Shown: positions 1-10,047 of the stretch, piece by piece
How positions within the stretch are numbered: position 1 is the stretch's first letter
Layout: the number at the start of each line of letters is the position of its first letter
NCBI GenBank assembly: GCA_949987705.1
Contig: OX465281.1
Location: 192,745,112-192,809,111, forward strand
DNA: 64,000 nt
Source of the DNA: Thereva unica
Lineage: Eukaryota; Arthropoda; Insecta; Diptera; Therevidae
Direction: 5' to 3'
Notes under the pieces: generated by a model
What the model saw: the letters and a program-made list of their open reading frames with translations, nothing else
Database searches by the model: none
Told to the model about the DNA's origin: nothing
Translations under genes and position numbers: made by a program

Positions 1-376
1 AATCGATTTTGGGTAACTTTACTGAGAGATTGTGATGATTTACAGCAGTAGCATTAAGTAAAGAGGTATCATTTGCCGATGCTGACGGACTTAACTGATC
101 TTGAAGCCACGATATAGCTTCCATGTACGAACATTCTGTAAGGGAGTAAATGTCTTGCTGGAATATTTCATCCGTTTCCTTTGTACTTGGTGGAGTTGTC
201 TCATTGTAGTCGTCGTATGCAGTTACAAACTTACTCCAATAATCATCAATCAGCTTTATTCTGGCCTGAAGAAAGGAATCAGTGCGTTTATCCTTTGCTG
301 TTTTTGCCGAATTAATTACAAACTTTGTGATTCTCTCGGATCTAGTGAGAATTTTAGTTTTGACCGTGTCGGTCAT
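1..376 (-). CDS. BEL/Pao-type gag, 5' end (runs off window)
   Basis: Read on the minus strand, an open frame starts at ATG 376-374, with a stop about 40 bases upstream, and runs open to the window edge. The roughly 125 residues begin MTDTVKTK and reach a VKLPKID motif at the edge. In BEL/Pao gag proteins (DUF1759 type) a helical N-terminal region is followed by an LPKI-[DE]-LPKF motif, which fits. Gag forms the virus-like particle that packages element RNA. The tRNA-type primer site at 1267-1287 lies upstream on the same strand, so the 5' end of the element is here and the pol part lies outside the window. No frameshift is seen. The + strand frame at 101-460 is its antisense shadow. Confidence 0.7.
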   Translation of the reverse strand, partial: MTDTVKTKILTRSERITKFVINSAKTAKDKRTDSFLQARIKLIDDYWSKFVTAYDDYNETTPPSTKETDEIFQQDIYSLTECSYMEAISWLQDQLSPSASANDTSLLNATAVNHHNLSVKLPKID

Positions 377-1266
377 TTTGAGAATTTTAACTATGACTTT
401 TGCTTGCAACAACTAAAACAAGTGAATAAAACAAAACGTAGTTCATACGAGCTTGACTGAATGTCCGAAAAGTCATCAAATAGTCCACTATTAAATATTA
501 ACCAAGTTAACTAACGATGATTTACAAATACACGCCGAATATATTTATGTTTCAATAAATAATAAAGTCAATCATTAGCAATTCAATTATAAATTATGTT
601 CATAATAAAACCACGAATTAATTTCAAAGTTTATTTTGTTTGTGAAAAAAAAACACTCAATAGAACTTTTATATGGAAATAGTATTCAATCCCGTTCAAA
701 ACTATCCACACTTTCAATTGCTTTTGATCAAGTTAAAATTTGTTCCTGAAATTAGGCTAAATGTTTTTACCTGAATCTCATAATTTGCTCGTGAATTAGT
801 GAGCGAAATTAAATGAATGTCTTCTTTCATACAATTTTATAAAAAAAAAAACTGTTATTATTTAATCTTATGATCCAAATTAAATAAAGTTCACTTTCAT
901 GATTCCGACACAAATTTATAAGGAACTGTTTCTATGTACTCTAAATGAATTTATTCAATATGAAAATGAATCACTGTACATCTGTACGGTTTTCTTTGTC
1001 ACTTGCTAGCGGATCTGCGAATTCTGAGTAACTGAGAATAAGATGGTACTTACTGGAGCATTGTTTTAAAAAACGTCTTCACTTATTATCCGTTGTGTTG
1101 GACAGAACTCACCAGAATCCATCCGTTATGATGATTGTTGGAGTTGGCGATTTATATGTATTTTACCTTAGCACTTCGAGTTTGGTTACTGTACAACCGC
1201 GGGTTGACCACTATGCACTTCCCACAATTATCTTAACTTGTAGTTAAAAGAGGCACGGTTCCCAAT
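377..1266. other. Leader of BEL/Pao element, no gene seen
   Basis: AT-rich sequence between the primer site and the gag ATG of the minus-strand BEL/Pao element. No open frame of note or recognised motif was found; it is probably the 5' untranslated leader. Confidence 0.4.
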
Positions 1267-1287
1267 TGGATCCGGCTCGAAGGACCA
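1267..1287 (-). promoter_or_regulatory. Primer-binding site (tRNA-Arg type) of BEL/Pao element
   Basis: The minus strand reads TGGTCCTTCGAGCCGGATCC, the complement of the 3' end of an arginine-type tRNA carrying CCA. It lies 4 bases inside a terminal ...CGACAACA (LTR end at 1292). This is the layout expected of a primer-binding site next to a 5' LTR. The gag ATG is about 890 bases downstream, a long but plausible leader. Confidence 0.65.
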
Positions 1288-1291
1288 AAAA

Positions 1292-1560
1292 TGTTGTCGA
1301 TAATGTTGTTCCAAAATAACACCGTTAAGAAATTCGAACCCTAAACGTTTTTGGGGTCACTGATCACGAAAATCGAGGTCCCGCGGTTCTAAAACATGGG
1401 CATCACCCTTAAAAATGCGAAAAACACCCCTTTTTAGGGGTTTTTCGCGATTATTTCAATATTATTTGGACCAGCATGGTTTTCTTCCAGCTCGTTCCCG
1501 TAGGATGAGTAGTTTTAAGAGGAATCGCAGTTAAAAAATATATTTTTTTATTTAAAAAAG
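1292..1560 (-). repeat. Partial 5' LTR of the BEL/Pao element
   Basis: The sequence from 1292 (TGTTGTCG on the + strand, so ...CGACAACA on the minus strand) outward is inferred to be the 5' LTR because it directly abuts the primer site. The outer LTR boundary is not visible; LINE sequence begins at about 1565, so the LTR may be truncated. It contains a strong A/T-loop hairpin at about 1417-1453. Confidence 0.4.
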
Positions 1561-1564
1561 TAAA

Positions 1565-2635
1565 TTTAGCAACAACCTCTAATCAACTCTATCATTTCTC
1601 TTCCTCTGCCACGCGTCTTTTCTCCTCTCTTCTTTCTGATAGATTTTAATGTGTTCGTCACAATGGCAGAACATCCTCTCTTCTGCCGGTGCGTCTGGGT
1701 GTGCCTCAAGGCTCGATAATGGGTCCTAAAACTTAATCCAATTAAATCCCAAGTATTGCTTATAAGCCATCGTCCTATATCCTCTGAATATACTCCTAAA
1801 CTATTAGTAGGTGATGTTCCTATTCCTGTCGTTGATTGTGTCAAGAGCCTTGGGATATTTATTAATTGTAAGCTTTCCTGTTGTATATCATGTTTCCTTC
1901 ATGCTGTCCCCAAGATATATGGTACCTTGCGAAAACTGTGGCTGTTCGCCGATCTGCTTTCACCTTCTATCCGTGCCAAGCTGGTGAAATCACTTATTCT
2001 GTCGCATTTTCTCTATGGCGCCCTTGTTTATTTGTCTCTTGATTCGTCCTGTCATCATCGACTCAGGTTCGCATTCAATGATTGTCTGAGATTTTTTTTT
2101 CACCTCCGTAGATCTGATAATGTGTCGTACGTGCAAAATTCACTACTGGGAAGTGGGATCTTGCATTGCACTGGCACTAACTCTTCTACATAAAAAGTTT
2201 TATTCTAAATGTCCTTGCAACCTCGCTGACTTCCTTATCCCCAGGCAGTCCTTGAGGTCATTCAAGCTGCTTATCCCTTTTCATCGTTCCTTGGTTGGTA
2301 GTCGTTCCTTCCCCTCCTCTTTCATGTGATTAGACTTTGGAATAGACTTCCTCTATCCATCCAAAAAATCAGCACAGCCACGATGTTCAAAAAGCAGGCA
2401 TCTATTTTTTAGCTTCTCTTCCAGCTTCACAGTAGTACCACTACTCTACTGTCCTTACCTATTTCTTTCGTCTCTTCTTTCTTCTCTCTTACTTCTTTCA
2501 AATTCTTCGCTCTTCTATCTTAAGCTAGTTGTAAGAATTTAGGATTATTTACCATTTGTTAAATGTACTCTAAAAGATTGTAATCTTGTGTACTCTGCCA
2601 AATATGTATATAAATAAATAAATATTTCCTGCTGA
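1565..2635 (+). pseudogene. CR1/L2-like LINE fragment (3' end, internally deleted)
   Basis: This is a 5'-truncated copy of the same LINE family as 35790-39170. The reverse-transcriptase loop region (VPQGSIMGP at about 1690) jumps directly to the post-palm part (IKSQVLLISHR at about 1745), so the palm segment with the YADD catalytic motif is deleted. The thumb/C-terminal region follows in + frame 1756-2193 (SLGIFINCKLSCC, KIYGTLRKLWLFA, FNDCLRF) and then shifts frame at about 2130. The copy ends in a short TAAA-repeat tail at about 2615-2630. It is dead: no catalytic residues and several breaks. Confidence 0.8.
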
Positions 2636-2639
2636 AAAA

Positions 2640-3785
2640 ATTACTGCCTTTTTGCAACACTATAAGGTATCTCTTCTCCAAGTTTGAGTTTCATTGAAAT
2701 TTTTTTGTCAAAGAAAAATATTAAAAACCGCAAAACCGGGTTTCCGCCATTTTTGCGAACATTTTTAGGTTAGGATAAAAATGGTAAATACAAAAGTCCT
2801 ATTTATACTGGATAATAGGTAAGCAGGTTTTTGCAAAAAAAAAAAAAATAAGGCCATTTTTGACATTTAATTGTAGGTAGTGTAATTATCGTAGAGCCTT
2901 GTTTAGGGCTTTAATTGTGGGTTCTGTTGATACCTACCTACAATATAAATATCATGCAAATATCTTAGTAACTTTTCGCGTAAATCGCAAAAATGTAAAA
3001 GTATATAGTACAGGATCCGTAGAAGAATGACCCTCACCGATCGAGTAACCGAATGAAATCAATTTTTATGAAAAGAAATATGCTAACAAAAGTAACGGTG
3101 ATGGGTTTCCTAACGAAATATGTTCAAGGCTATATTTAATTGACAATTCAATAACCATAAATTTAACACTAATTGAAAGTAAGAAACCTATAGATTATGT
3201 AAACATAGGGCTGCCTACCTCTTTTCGTTCAAGGCTATAGGGTTGCCAGTTTTAGACAAGTGAATAAAAAGTAGCACCTTCGCTGATCGAGTAACCAAAT
3301 AAATTATGTATCAAAACTAGCTGGTACCCGGTGCGCCTCGTTGCATCCATAAGCGAATAGTATGGCGTGCGCCAAAACAATTGGGAATCTCAAAATCGAT
3401 GGGCAGTGAGAGTCTCGAATCTCACAACGAAAGTACCTTCATAAAGAAAAGTGTATCTTCGTTCATTTAAAAACCCAAATCACTTGCTCATTTATATCCA
3501 CAATTGCAATTAAGTGGCCTCACTGCCACTCTTGTCGTGGTCAGATGCTACGAGGGAATATTTTTGCCCGTAAACGAATTTCGAAGAGGGAATTACAATG
3601 CACGTCCGCTTGCATTTTATCCATACACGAAATTTTAATGTGTGTGAAATTGTTCCGCCTGTGCTAATATTTCCAATTCTTTTGGTGCGCTTCCGTTTAT
3701 TTTGCAGTTGGGTTAGGATACATTAAGGGTATTTTTTTGGTATTTTTGATTCCGAATAATATCGATGATATCGATTGGAATTTGG
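2640..3785. other. Intergenic, no gene recognised
   Basis: AT-rich sequence without credible coding potential. Two imperfect copies of a segment containing GATCGAGTAACC lie at about 3036 and 3283. Nothing else could be assigned. Confidence 0.5.
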
Positions 3786-3789
3786 CCAT

Positions 3790-4463
3790 TTAAAACGTCC
3801 ATAAGTTGACTTTTTCAATAGTGTCCCATAGATATGATGCTTTCAAGCATGCGTTTAGCTCATTTGCAGGATTTAACCAAAGTATAACAGGCAAAGTTAA
3901 TCGGAAATCCCCTTTTTCCTCGGAAATCTTCTATTCCAATTTTCTATAGGCCATGGGGCATTCGCCCCAAAATAATAATTTTGCACAGATGTGGCAATCC
4001 GGGAGTTTTTACTGATGTTACATATGTAGGTGCTTCTATTTGGTTCAAATTCAATAGGAACTTGGGTCTGAATACATTAAATATCCACCATCAAGTAGCG
4101 TTGATGCAATTCCGGATGATGTCACTGCAAGTGTCATTCTGCATTCGAATCGACGCCAAAATTAAATTGATAACGATTGTTTTGCCTGTACCGCCTGGAG
4201 CATATATAGAGAAAAATCCCACTTTTCTTTTGGTTATATGTACGTGGCAGAATTTTGGCGTTACATTTTTTTTTACCAACAACTAATTGTGTTGTTTGAG
4301 TTTCCACGAAAAGTCTTAACTGAATTATACATACGTTGAATTGCTCACACCAAGTCTCGGTCTTGCACAGCATTATACCTCTTGTCAGTATTAAAGCTTC
4401 ATCGAAAATTTCGTCAGAGTAATCGCAGTTGCGTCTGCGTATATAGCGGCCTACAGACGACAA
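3790..4463 (-). pseudogene. Helitron PIF1-like helicase relic
   Basis: Minus-strand fragments match the helicase part of Helitron Rep/Hel proteins. A Walker A motif APGGTGKT lies in the frame 4282-4091, followed by a LILASIRMQND stretch. About 200 bases on, in another frame, LTLPVI and NELNACLKASYLWD (about 3840-3910) resemble the family's FRQTLPVI...EINACLKSSYLW block. Upstream, YSDEIFDEALILTRGIML resembles the segment preceding the helicase. The DNA between Walker A and LPVI is shortened, which removes Walker B. No Rep/HUH domain is seen. It is a decayed piece of a rolling-circle transposon. Confidence 0.7.
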
Positions 4464-4764
4464 ACTTGGTTGACAACAAAGTTGGCATCATGAATCATAC
4501 AGACACTCCAACTTGATTGTCAACATCCGTGCAAACATCAACGAAGTGTAAGGTCCAAATTACTTTTTTCGAAGTTCTCAACACCTACAGACGTAAAGCG
4601 GCCTACAGACGACAAACTTGGTTGACAACCAAGTTACCATCATGAAATGTACAGACATTCCAATTCGATTGCCAACATTCGTGCAAACATCATTTCCGTT
4701 TAAAATTTCATGCTGTTAACTTGGAAGTTAATTTAGCATTTGAATTCGATATTATTTTTTTAAA

Positions 4765-5155
4765 AATGAGTGTTGAATTATTTACATATATAATTATTGA
4801 CGAGTGCTTAGAAGATGAAATAAAAGTAGTTAAAAAGGAGAATATGGTGTAAAGACTGGCATATGAAGAGACTGCATTTTCCCATATAAATCTGATGACT
4901 GAACTTTCGATAAGTGCACCAGAAGACTTAAAAAACATTTTGCGTAGGACGATGCGTTTCCCCTCGAAAAAAATTTGATGAAGACATAATCTATCAAACG
5001 AAGAACTTGTATTTAACTATAGACTATCTCGTGCACGAAGGATTGTTGAGAATGCTTTGTTTTCGAGTTTTATTAAACAAGCTAAATCTTAGTCCACAGA
5101 AGACTACAATAATAACATTAGCTGTTTGTTATCTGCATAACTTTTTTTAATTCTG
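4765..5155 (+). pseudogene. Harbinger transposase relic
   Basis: The + frames contain INLMTELSISAPEDLKN, matching the family N-terminal helical segment (ELR..DPEDFKN.LRM), and then LSNEELVFNYRLSRARRIVENA followed in another frame by ITLAVCYLHNFF. These match the C-terminal catalytic-Glu block (FNYRLSRARRVVENAFG) and the terminal CCVLHNFL motif of HARBI1-like nucleases. The middle, with both catalytic Asp residues, is absent, and stops and frameshifts are present. Confidence 0.7.
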
Positions 5156-5179
5156 TCCGAAAGCAGGTGCGAATGTTGT

Positions 5180-5389
5180 TTATTTTGCGTTTGGTTCGAA
5201 TTCTTTATATTTTTCAAGAAGTTTTTCCCAAGCCACTTTTTCTAAATATTTGTCTTTAAAAACATTTGATTTTACTTTCCATTGCTCCGGTAATTGTTTA
5301 AATATTTGGAAAAACTCTCTCCAAAATTCGTTATTTTCTGTAATTTTCAGTTTACAATTCTCAACGAATCCACGAAGTGCACAGTACAA
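5180..5389 (-). pseudogene. MADF/Myb-like protein fragment of Harbinger element
   Basis: A 69-residue minus-strand frame contains WKVKSNVFKDKYLEKVAWE followed by KLLEKYKEF. This resembles the MADF (Myb/SANT-like) DNA-binding domain that Harbinger elements encode beside their transposase. The first helix and an in-frame start are doubtful, so it is treated as a remnant. Confidence 0.5.
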
Positions 5390-5744
5390 AAAATTGTTTC
5401 AAATAATGTTCGCCTGCTAAGTTCGCAACACTACTACAAACATACAACATGGTTGCCAACTTCTACTGAAAATCAAAATTTTTTGATTTCATTCCAACCG
5501 CTTGACCAACTTCAATTTAAAGTTGTCAACCAATCCACACACTTTCAATTCTAACACCAACATCAAATCTTGCCAACCAGGTTGGCAACCATGTTTGTCG
5601 TGTGTAGGCCGCTTAACACTTTGTCGCTGACGCTAAAGACATAAAACATGGTTGCCAACTTCTCCTAAAAATCAAAAATTTTTGATTTCATTCCAGCCGT
5701 CGACAAACTTCGATTTTAAGTTGTTAACCAGCCTACACACTTTC

Positions 5745-5971
5745 TGTTGAGCAGAGTTCTGTTGACGAGGAATAATTTAGACGGGTTTAAATGTTTAAAT
5801 ATTTTAATATAATATATAACAAGATGTTATAATCATGAAAACTGAATTACAATTGACAACTAATATTGTTTTTTCTCTAATGCGGGTTTTACCCCGCCTA
5901 CCTCTGTTTACATTTATATTATTGTATAAATATCGATAGGAAGTATTTGTTCCCAATGCTAAATTCCAACA
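5745..5971 (-). repeat. Copia 3' LTR (227 bp)
   Basis: Bounded by TGTTGAGCAG at 5745 and ATTCCAACA ending 5971. Its 151-base part (5821-5971) appears identical to 16620-16770 in the other LTR. It differs mainly by a 13-base tandem repeat near its 5745 end that is present only in the 5' LTR. Confidence 0.92.
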
Positions 5972-6022
5972 CCTTCCCTGAACGAATATTCCTCCTTCTT
6001 AATACCTCTTATGTTTACTCAA

Positions 6023-6337
6023 TCAATCCTTCAGGCCAAATCTAGCTGAAAAGATTTCTTGTTTCGCACTGACAACTCCTTTAGTTAATATATCGGCTAA
6101 CATCTCGTTTGTTGGTAAATACTTTAATTTGATTTGACCACAATCAACCTTTTCGCGGATAAATTCTGTCTTCACCTCAACGTGCTTCGTACGGGCTGAA
6201 TATGAATTGTTTGTGGCTATTTGTATTGCGCTTTTGTTGTCACAATGCAGGGTCAAACATTTTGATGCATTTGGTAGCAACTCGGATTCCAGGCGCTTTA
6301 ACCAAATCGATTCTTGAATTGCAGAGGTCATGGACAT
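6023..6337 (-). pseudogene. Copia pol: RNase H C-terminal part
   Basis: MSMTSAIQESIWLKRL and HCDNKSAI match the remaining Copia RNase H core, followed by ARTKHVEV...LADILTKG, the standard C-terminus (TKHI..RYH..R, D..TK). One frame break separates it from the RT segment. Confidence 0.88.
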
Positions 6338-7185
6338 GAACTCGGCTTCTGTGAGAGCGCTATTGTTGGCTGACGCTTAGTTGTCCATGAGACTGCTCCG
6401 CCTTGCATGATGAAGACGTATCCAGTTGTAGATCTTCGTTGATCTGGATCAGTGGCCCAGTCTGCATCACAATAACCTTCTAGCTCCTGCAGTTCGCTGG
6501 CGTAGACTAGCCTTTTGAATTTTGTCCCCTTCAGGTATCGTAGAATCCGTTTAACAGCAGCCCAATGTGCCTTTCCTGGGTTGTTACAATAACGACTATG
6601 TAAATTTACAGCGTAGCATATATCTGGGCGGGTGACTTGCGCCAAGAAAAGTAAGCTTCCGATGGCTTGCATGTATGGCATTTTTGACATGCGCTCCTGT
6701 TCAGTTGGGTCCGTGGGACACATTTTTTCTGATATCTTTTGGTTACGGTCAATTGGTGTAGATATAGGATTACAATCATCCATTTCAAACCTATTTAGAA
6801 TTTCATTGATGTATTGAGTTTGGTCCATTTCGATTGTACCTTTGGAGTGGTCATGAGTAACTCGAATCCCTAGAATAGATGAAGCATTCCCCATATCCTT
6901 CATTCGAAAATTTTTTGACAGCTCATCTTTCACCTGTTTTTCGAGAGATTCGTCATTACAAAAAATCAATACATCGTCCACATAAATCGCAACGAATAAC
7001 ATTAGTTTACCATCTGTGAGGTAGTAAACGCACTGGTCGACATTACTTCGTTTTAACCCAAAATCAAGTAAAACTTTATTTAGCTTCTCATTCCATACTC
7101 GGCTGGATTGCTTTAGACCATAAAGTGATTTTCGCAATTTGCAAACTCTTCCAGATCCGTCATCAAATGCCTCCGGTTGAGACAT
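6328..7185 (-). pseudogene. Copia pol: reverse transcriptase palm
   Basis: Contains LRKSLYGLKQS, the catalytic YVDD (about 6975), the LGI block and the connection to RNase H (YCDADWA, first RNase H Asp, about 6465). It ends in a frame break at ALSQ (about 6335), where the family reads a T/QEAE motif. It copies element RNA into cDNA. Confidence 0.9.
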
Positions 7186-7211
7186 GTAAATTTCTTCCTT
7201 CAGTTCTCCAT

Positions 7212-8435
7212 TTAAAAAAGCGGTAACAGCGTCCTGAGAAATCGTATTGACGTGTATCTTACCACAGGTGCAAAAGTTTCTTGGTAGTCAATACCTTGTA
7301 CTTGTGTATAGCCTTTAACGACTAAACGAGCTTTATGTCGAAAAACTTTACCGTTTGTATCACGCTTGGTTTTAAATACCCATTTGCATGGGATAGACTT
7401 CTTATTTTTGGGTGGTTCAACCAACTCCCATGTTTTATTCTCTATTAATGCGTTGAATTCTTCTTGCATTGCGAAATGCCACAATTTCGCTTCCTTGCTT
7501 GAGAGGGCTTCCTTTAAACTTATTGGATCCACCGAAATCATGTTGGCAGTACAAAGGTTGTAATTTGGTTTTGTCTGCTGTGCAGCGATACGACTTGACC
7601 GTCGTAGCTCAATTGGAGCTTCAATTACTTCACCTTCATGATATACTTCATTCTCTGAACTTGAGCTTTCACGATTCTGAACATGGCTGGGTTGATAACT
7701 GCTTTCAGGATTCTGAACAGAGCCAGGTCTTTCAGGATTCTGAACAGAGCTGGGTCTTTCAGGATTCTGGACACTGATGAGTTGATGACCAATGGTTTCT
7801 AACTCTTCTTCAGTAACCTTCCCTGAGTTGGAAATGCTGGCGCCTTCTTTAAATTTGATCGACTCGTGATTGTTGAAGACATCTTCATTGAAAATGACAT
7901 CTCTCCTTTCAACCACTTTTCTCTCTTCGGAATCGAAAAGACGATAAGCTTTTGCGGTCAAGGAGTAACCTACAAAAATATATTTTTTTCCTCTCGGACG
8001 AAATTTACGAGTCTCTGTTTTAATTAAAGCATAAGCTTGACACCCGAAAATGCGGAAATGATGGACTTGTGGTTTTCTGCCACACCATATCTCATAAGGT
8101 GTTTTGTTTTCTAAAATTTTTGTGGTTGAGCGATTGCGAATATGGACCGCAGTATTCACCGCTTCAGCCCACAGGGCTTCTTCAGCACCAGCATGTATAA
8201 TCATGCTCCGCGCCATTTCAATCAGTGTGCGATTGATGCGTTCCGCCACGCCGTTTTGTTGTGGAGTATAAGGTACGGATAATTGTCTCTTAATTCCACT
8301 TTCTTCTAAATATTTATTAAAATTATTATTTATATATTCGGTACCATTGTCGCTCCGAATAGCCTTAATTTTCCTTCCTGTCTGACATTCTACAAGATTT
8401 TTAAATATGTATAATGAATTTATTAAATACCTCAT
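7212..8435 (-). pseudogene. Copia pol: integrase core, linker and RT N-terminal part
   Basis: Continues the integrase with RSDNGTEY (second Asp) and PYTPQQNGVAERINRTL (catalytic Glu). A linker follows with an imperfect tandem repeat of VQNPER(P/S) units (about 7680-7785), and then the RT opening with W..A M..E...L, K.W.FK.K and ARLV.KGY..Q..IDY..TFAPV motifs. The frame breaks near 7215. Confidence 0.9.
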
Positions 8436-9357
8436 CTTTAGATTTTATAAAATATACAAAAATTCTTCTAGACTTGTCATCAATAAACGTCACCATGTAG
8501 CGTGCACCTCCAATTGTTGGTTTATTCATAGGGCCGCATACGTCTGTATGAATTAAATCCAACAAATTTCTCGCACGATTCTCACTTTTTTTCGGAAAGG
8601 GCTTAGCACAGATTTTACTTTTCATGCATGTTGTGCATCTGACATTTTCCGGAATGTTTTTCAAGTCTAATCCATTCACTATATGTTTGCTAGCTAGTTC
8701 CTTGAGGGTTTTGAAATTTAAATGGCCATATCTGTTATGCCACTTCATTACATTATCAGTCGATAAGTAACAGCAAGAGTTATTTGGTGCAGTGTAAAAA
8801 AATAAATTATTAACTCTTTGCCCAACTAATATTTCCTTGCCAGAGCGACCTTTTATAACGGCAGTGTTCTTTTTAAACTTGACCTCAAATCCGCTTCTAG
8901 TGGCCTTGCTCACAGAAATAAAATTTCCAATTATTGAGGGGACATATAGTACATTTTTCAATTTGATAGGGACCTTACCTTGAATTATTACTTCTCCAGT
9001 CCCAAAAGCTTCAATGAATTTATCGCTTGCAAGAATGATCTTCTCTTTATGTTCACGGAACGTACTAAACATTTTTCGATCACAACACATGTGAGACGTA
9101 GCTCCGCTATCAATACACCAAGTATTTTTGTTTGAATTATAACGGCCAAACGCGGGGTTGATCTCTTGACTGCCAAGTTTTCTTTGACCTGCAGTCTGAA
9201 GAGTAATGTCCTCTTTTACCACACTTATAGCACTTGACTTTTGCAAGCACAGATTTTTTGTTCCTATTGTTTGAGTTGGAACTTGCTCCAAATGCATGTT
9301 GAGATGTTGTCGCTTCTTCTGCTGACACCGAATGCTGTCTTCGATCTCCTTCTTCAA
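8401..9357 (-). pseudogene. Copia pol: protease and integrase N-terminal part
   Basis: The frame contains the aspartic protease motif DSGATSH (about 9085-9110), then a gag-pre-integrase zinc region (HNRYGH... CTTCMKSK, about 8620-8740) and the start of the integrase core (LDLIHTDVCGPM, first catalytic Asp, about 8530). The reading frame shifts near 8430 into the next segment. Protease cuts the polyprotein; integrase inserts the cDNA. Confidence 0.9.
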
Positions 9358-9872
9358 GCAATTTGATTTTTAAATTATCAAATTTTGGTAATTCATCCCT
9401 TGTTTCCATTGCAATTACAAAGTTTTCGAACTCCTTTGGTAGACTTGATAGCATCATTATTGTCAAAAGTTCGTCATTTATTTCTATGTCAACTTCTCCG
9501 CAACACTGGTAAAATCTGTGCTGTTGCATAATAGTTGACTCAGACATGCGAAGATTTAATAATTTTTTGTATAGGGCCACCTTTCTAATAGGGCCACTTG
9601 GTTGATGTATGGCTTTCAATTTATTCCACGCATCCACATTTTTTAATGTAATTAAGTTGTGAGGACTTTAAACAAAGCATTATGGTTGCTAGCGCTTTCT
9701 CATTTTCCACGCCCCATTTTGCTATTTTATCAGCATCGCCGACTGGCATATCCTCGTTTCCATTTGCAATGGACCAAAGCTCGGAGTGTATGAGGACGCA
9801 TTTCATCTGGACACTCCAGGTATCATAATTACTCTCGCCAAGTTTCTCTATTTGATATAGAGAAGAACTCAT
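9137..9872 (-). pseudogene. Copia gag (frameshifted)
   Basis: The start is MSSSLYQIEKLGESNYDTW at 9872, the usual Copia gag opening (GxNYxxW motif). The frame 9872-9621 shifts near 9635 into 9637-9137, which carries the gag helical region and a CCHC zinc knuckle CYKCGKRGHYSSDC at about 9205-9250. Gag packages element RNA in virus-like particles. The shift is at or near a T-run (about 9640) and could be a sequencing indel or a real mutation. Gag then overlaps the protease frame at about 9140-9357. Confidence 0.88.
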
Positions 9873-9922
9873 TTTTCTTTTTTTTTCTTTTCAATTTATT
9901 ATCACGGACACACACGTGAATT

Positions 9923-9936
9923 CTGGGCCCATAACC
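9923..9936 (-). promoter_or_regulatory. Copia primer-binding site (half tRNA-iMet)
   Basis: Immediately inside the 5' LTR the minus strand reads GGTTATGGGCCCAG, the complement of the anticodon arm of initiator Met tRNA (CTGGGCCCATAACC). Copia is known to prime from an internal 5' fragment of this tRNA rather than from its 3' CCA end, and the site and position fit. Confidence 0.85.
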
Positions 9937-10025
9937 TGTTGAGCAGAGTTCTGTTGAGCAGAGTCCTTGACGAGGAATAATTTAGACGGGTTTAAATGTT
10001 TAAATATTTTAATATAATATATAAC
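9937..10025 (-). repeat. Copia 5' LTR, inner part
   Basis: Starts TGTTGAGCAG at 9937 next to the primer site and corresponds to 5745-5820 of the 3' LTR, with an extra copy of the TGTTGAGCAGAG unit. It breaks off after ATATAATATATAAC at 10025, where the RTE-like LINE begins. Confidence 0.92.
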
Positions 10026-10047
10026 TTCTTCTTCTTCTTTAACGGCT

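Larger units (their letters stand above)
4597..5613. mobile_element. Inner PIF/Harbinger element, internally deleted
   Basis: Terminal inverted repeats start AGCGGCCTACAGACGACAAA at 4597 and end with ...TTTGTCGTGTGTAGGCCGCT at 5613. TAA target duplications sit at 4594-4596 and 5614-5616, the 3-bp TWA duplication typical of PIF/Harbinger. Inside are remnants of both standard Harbinger genes: a transposase relic (+ strand, about 4765-5150) and a MADF/Myb-like relic (- strand, 5180-5389). It is an internally deleted derivative of an autonomous element. Confidence 0.8.

Noticed and set aside
101..460. 119-codon + strand frame
   Set aside because: Antisense shadow of the BEL/Pao gag start; no domain, and the minus strand carries a recognised motif.
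1267..1287. Possible tRNA gene end
   Set aside because: Only the last 20 bases of a tRNA match; no cloverleaf. Explained as a primer-binding site.
5740..5760. TGTTGAGCAG repeats as a satellite
   Set aside because: It is the LTR terminus with a 13-base tandem variant in the other LTR, not a satellite.
9923..9936. Possible tRNA gene fragment
   Set aside because: Only the anticodon arm matches and it abuts an LTR; explained as the Copia primer site.
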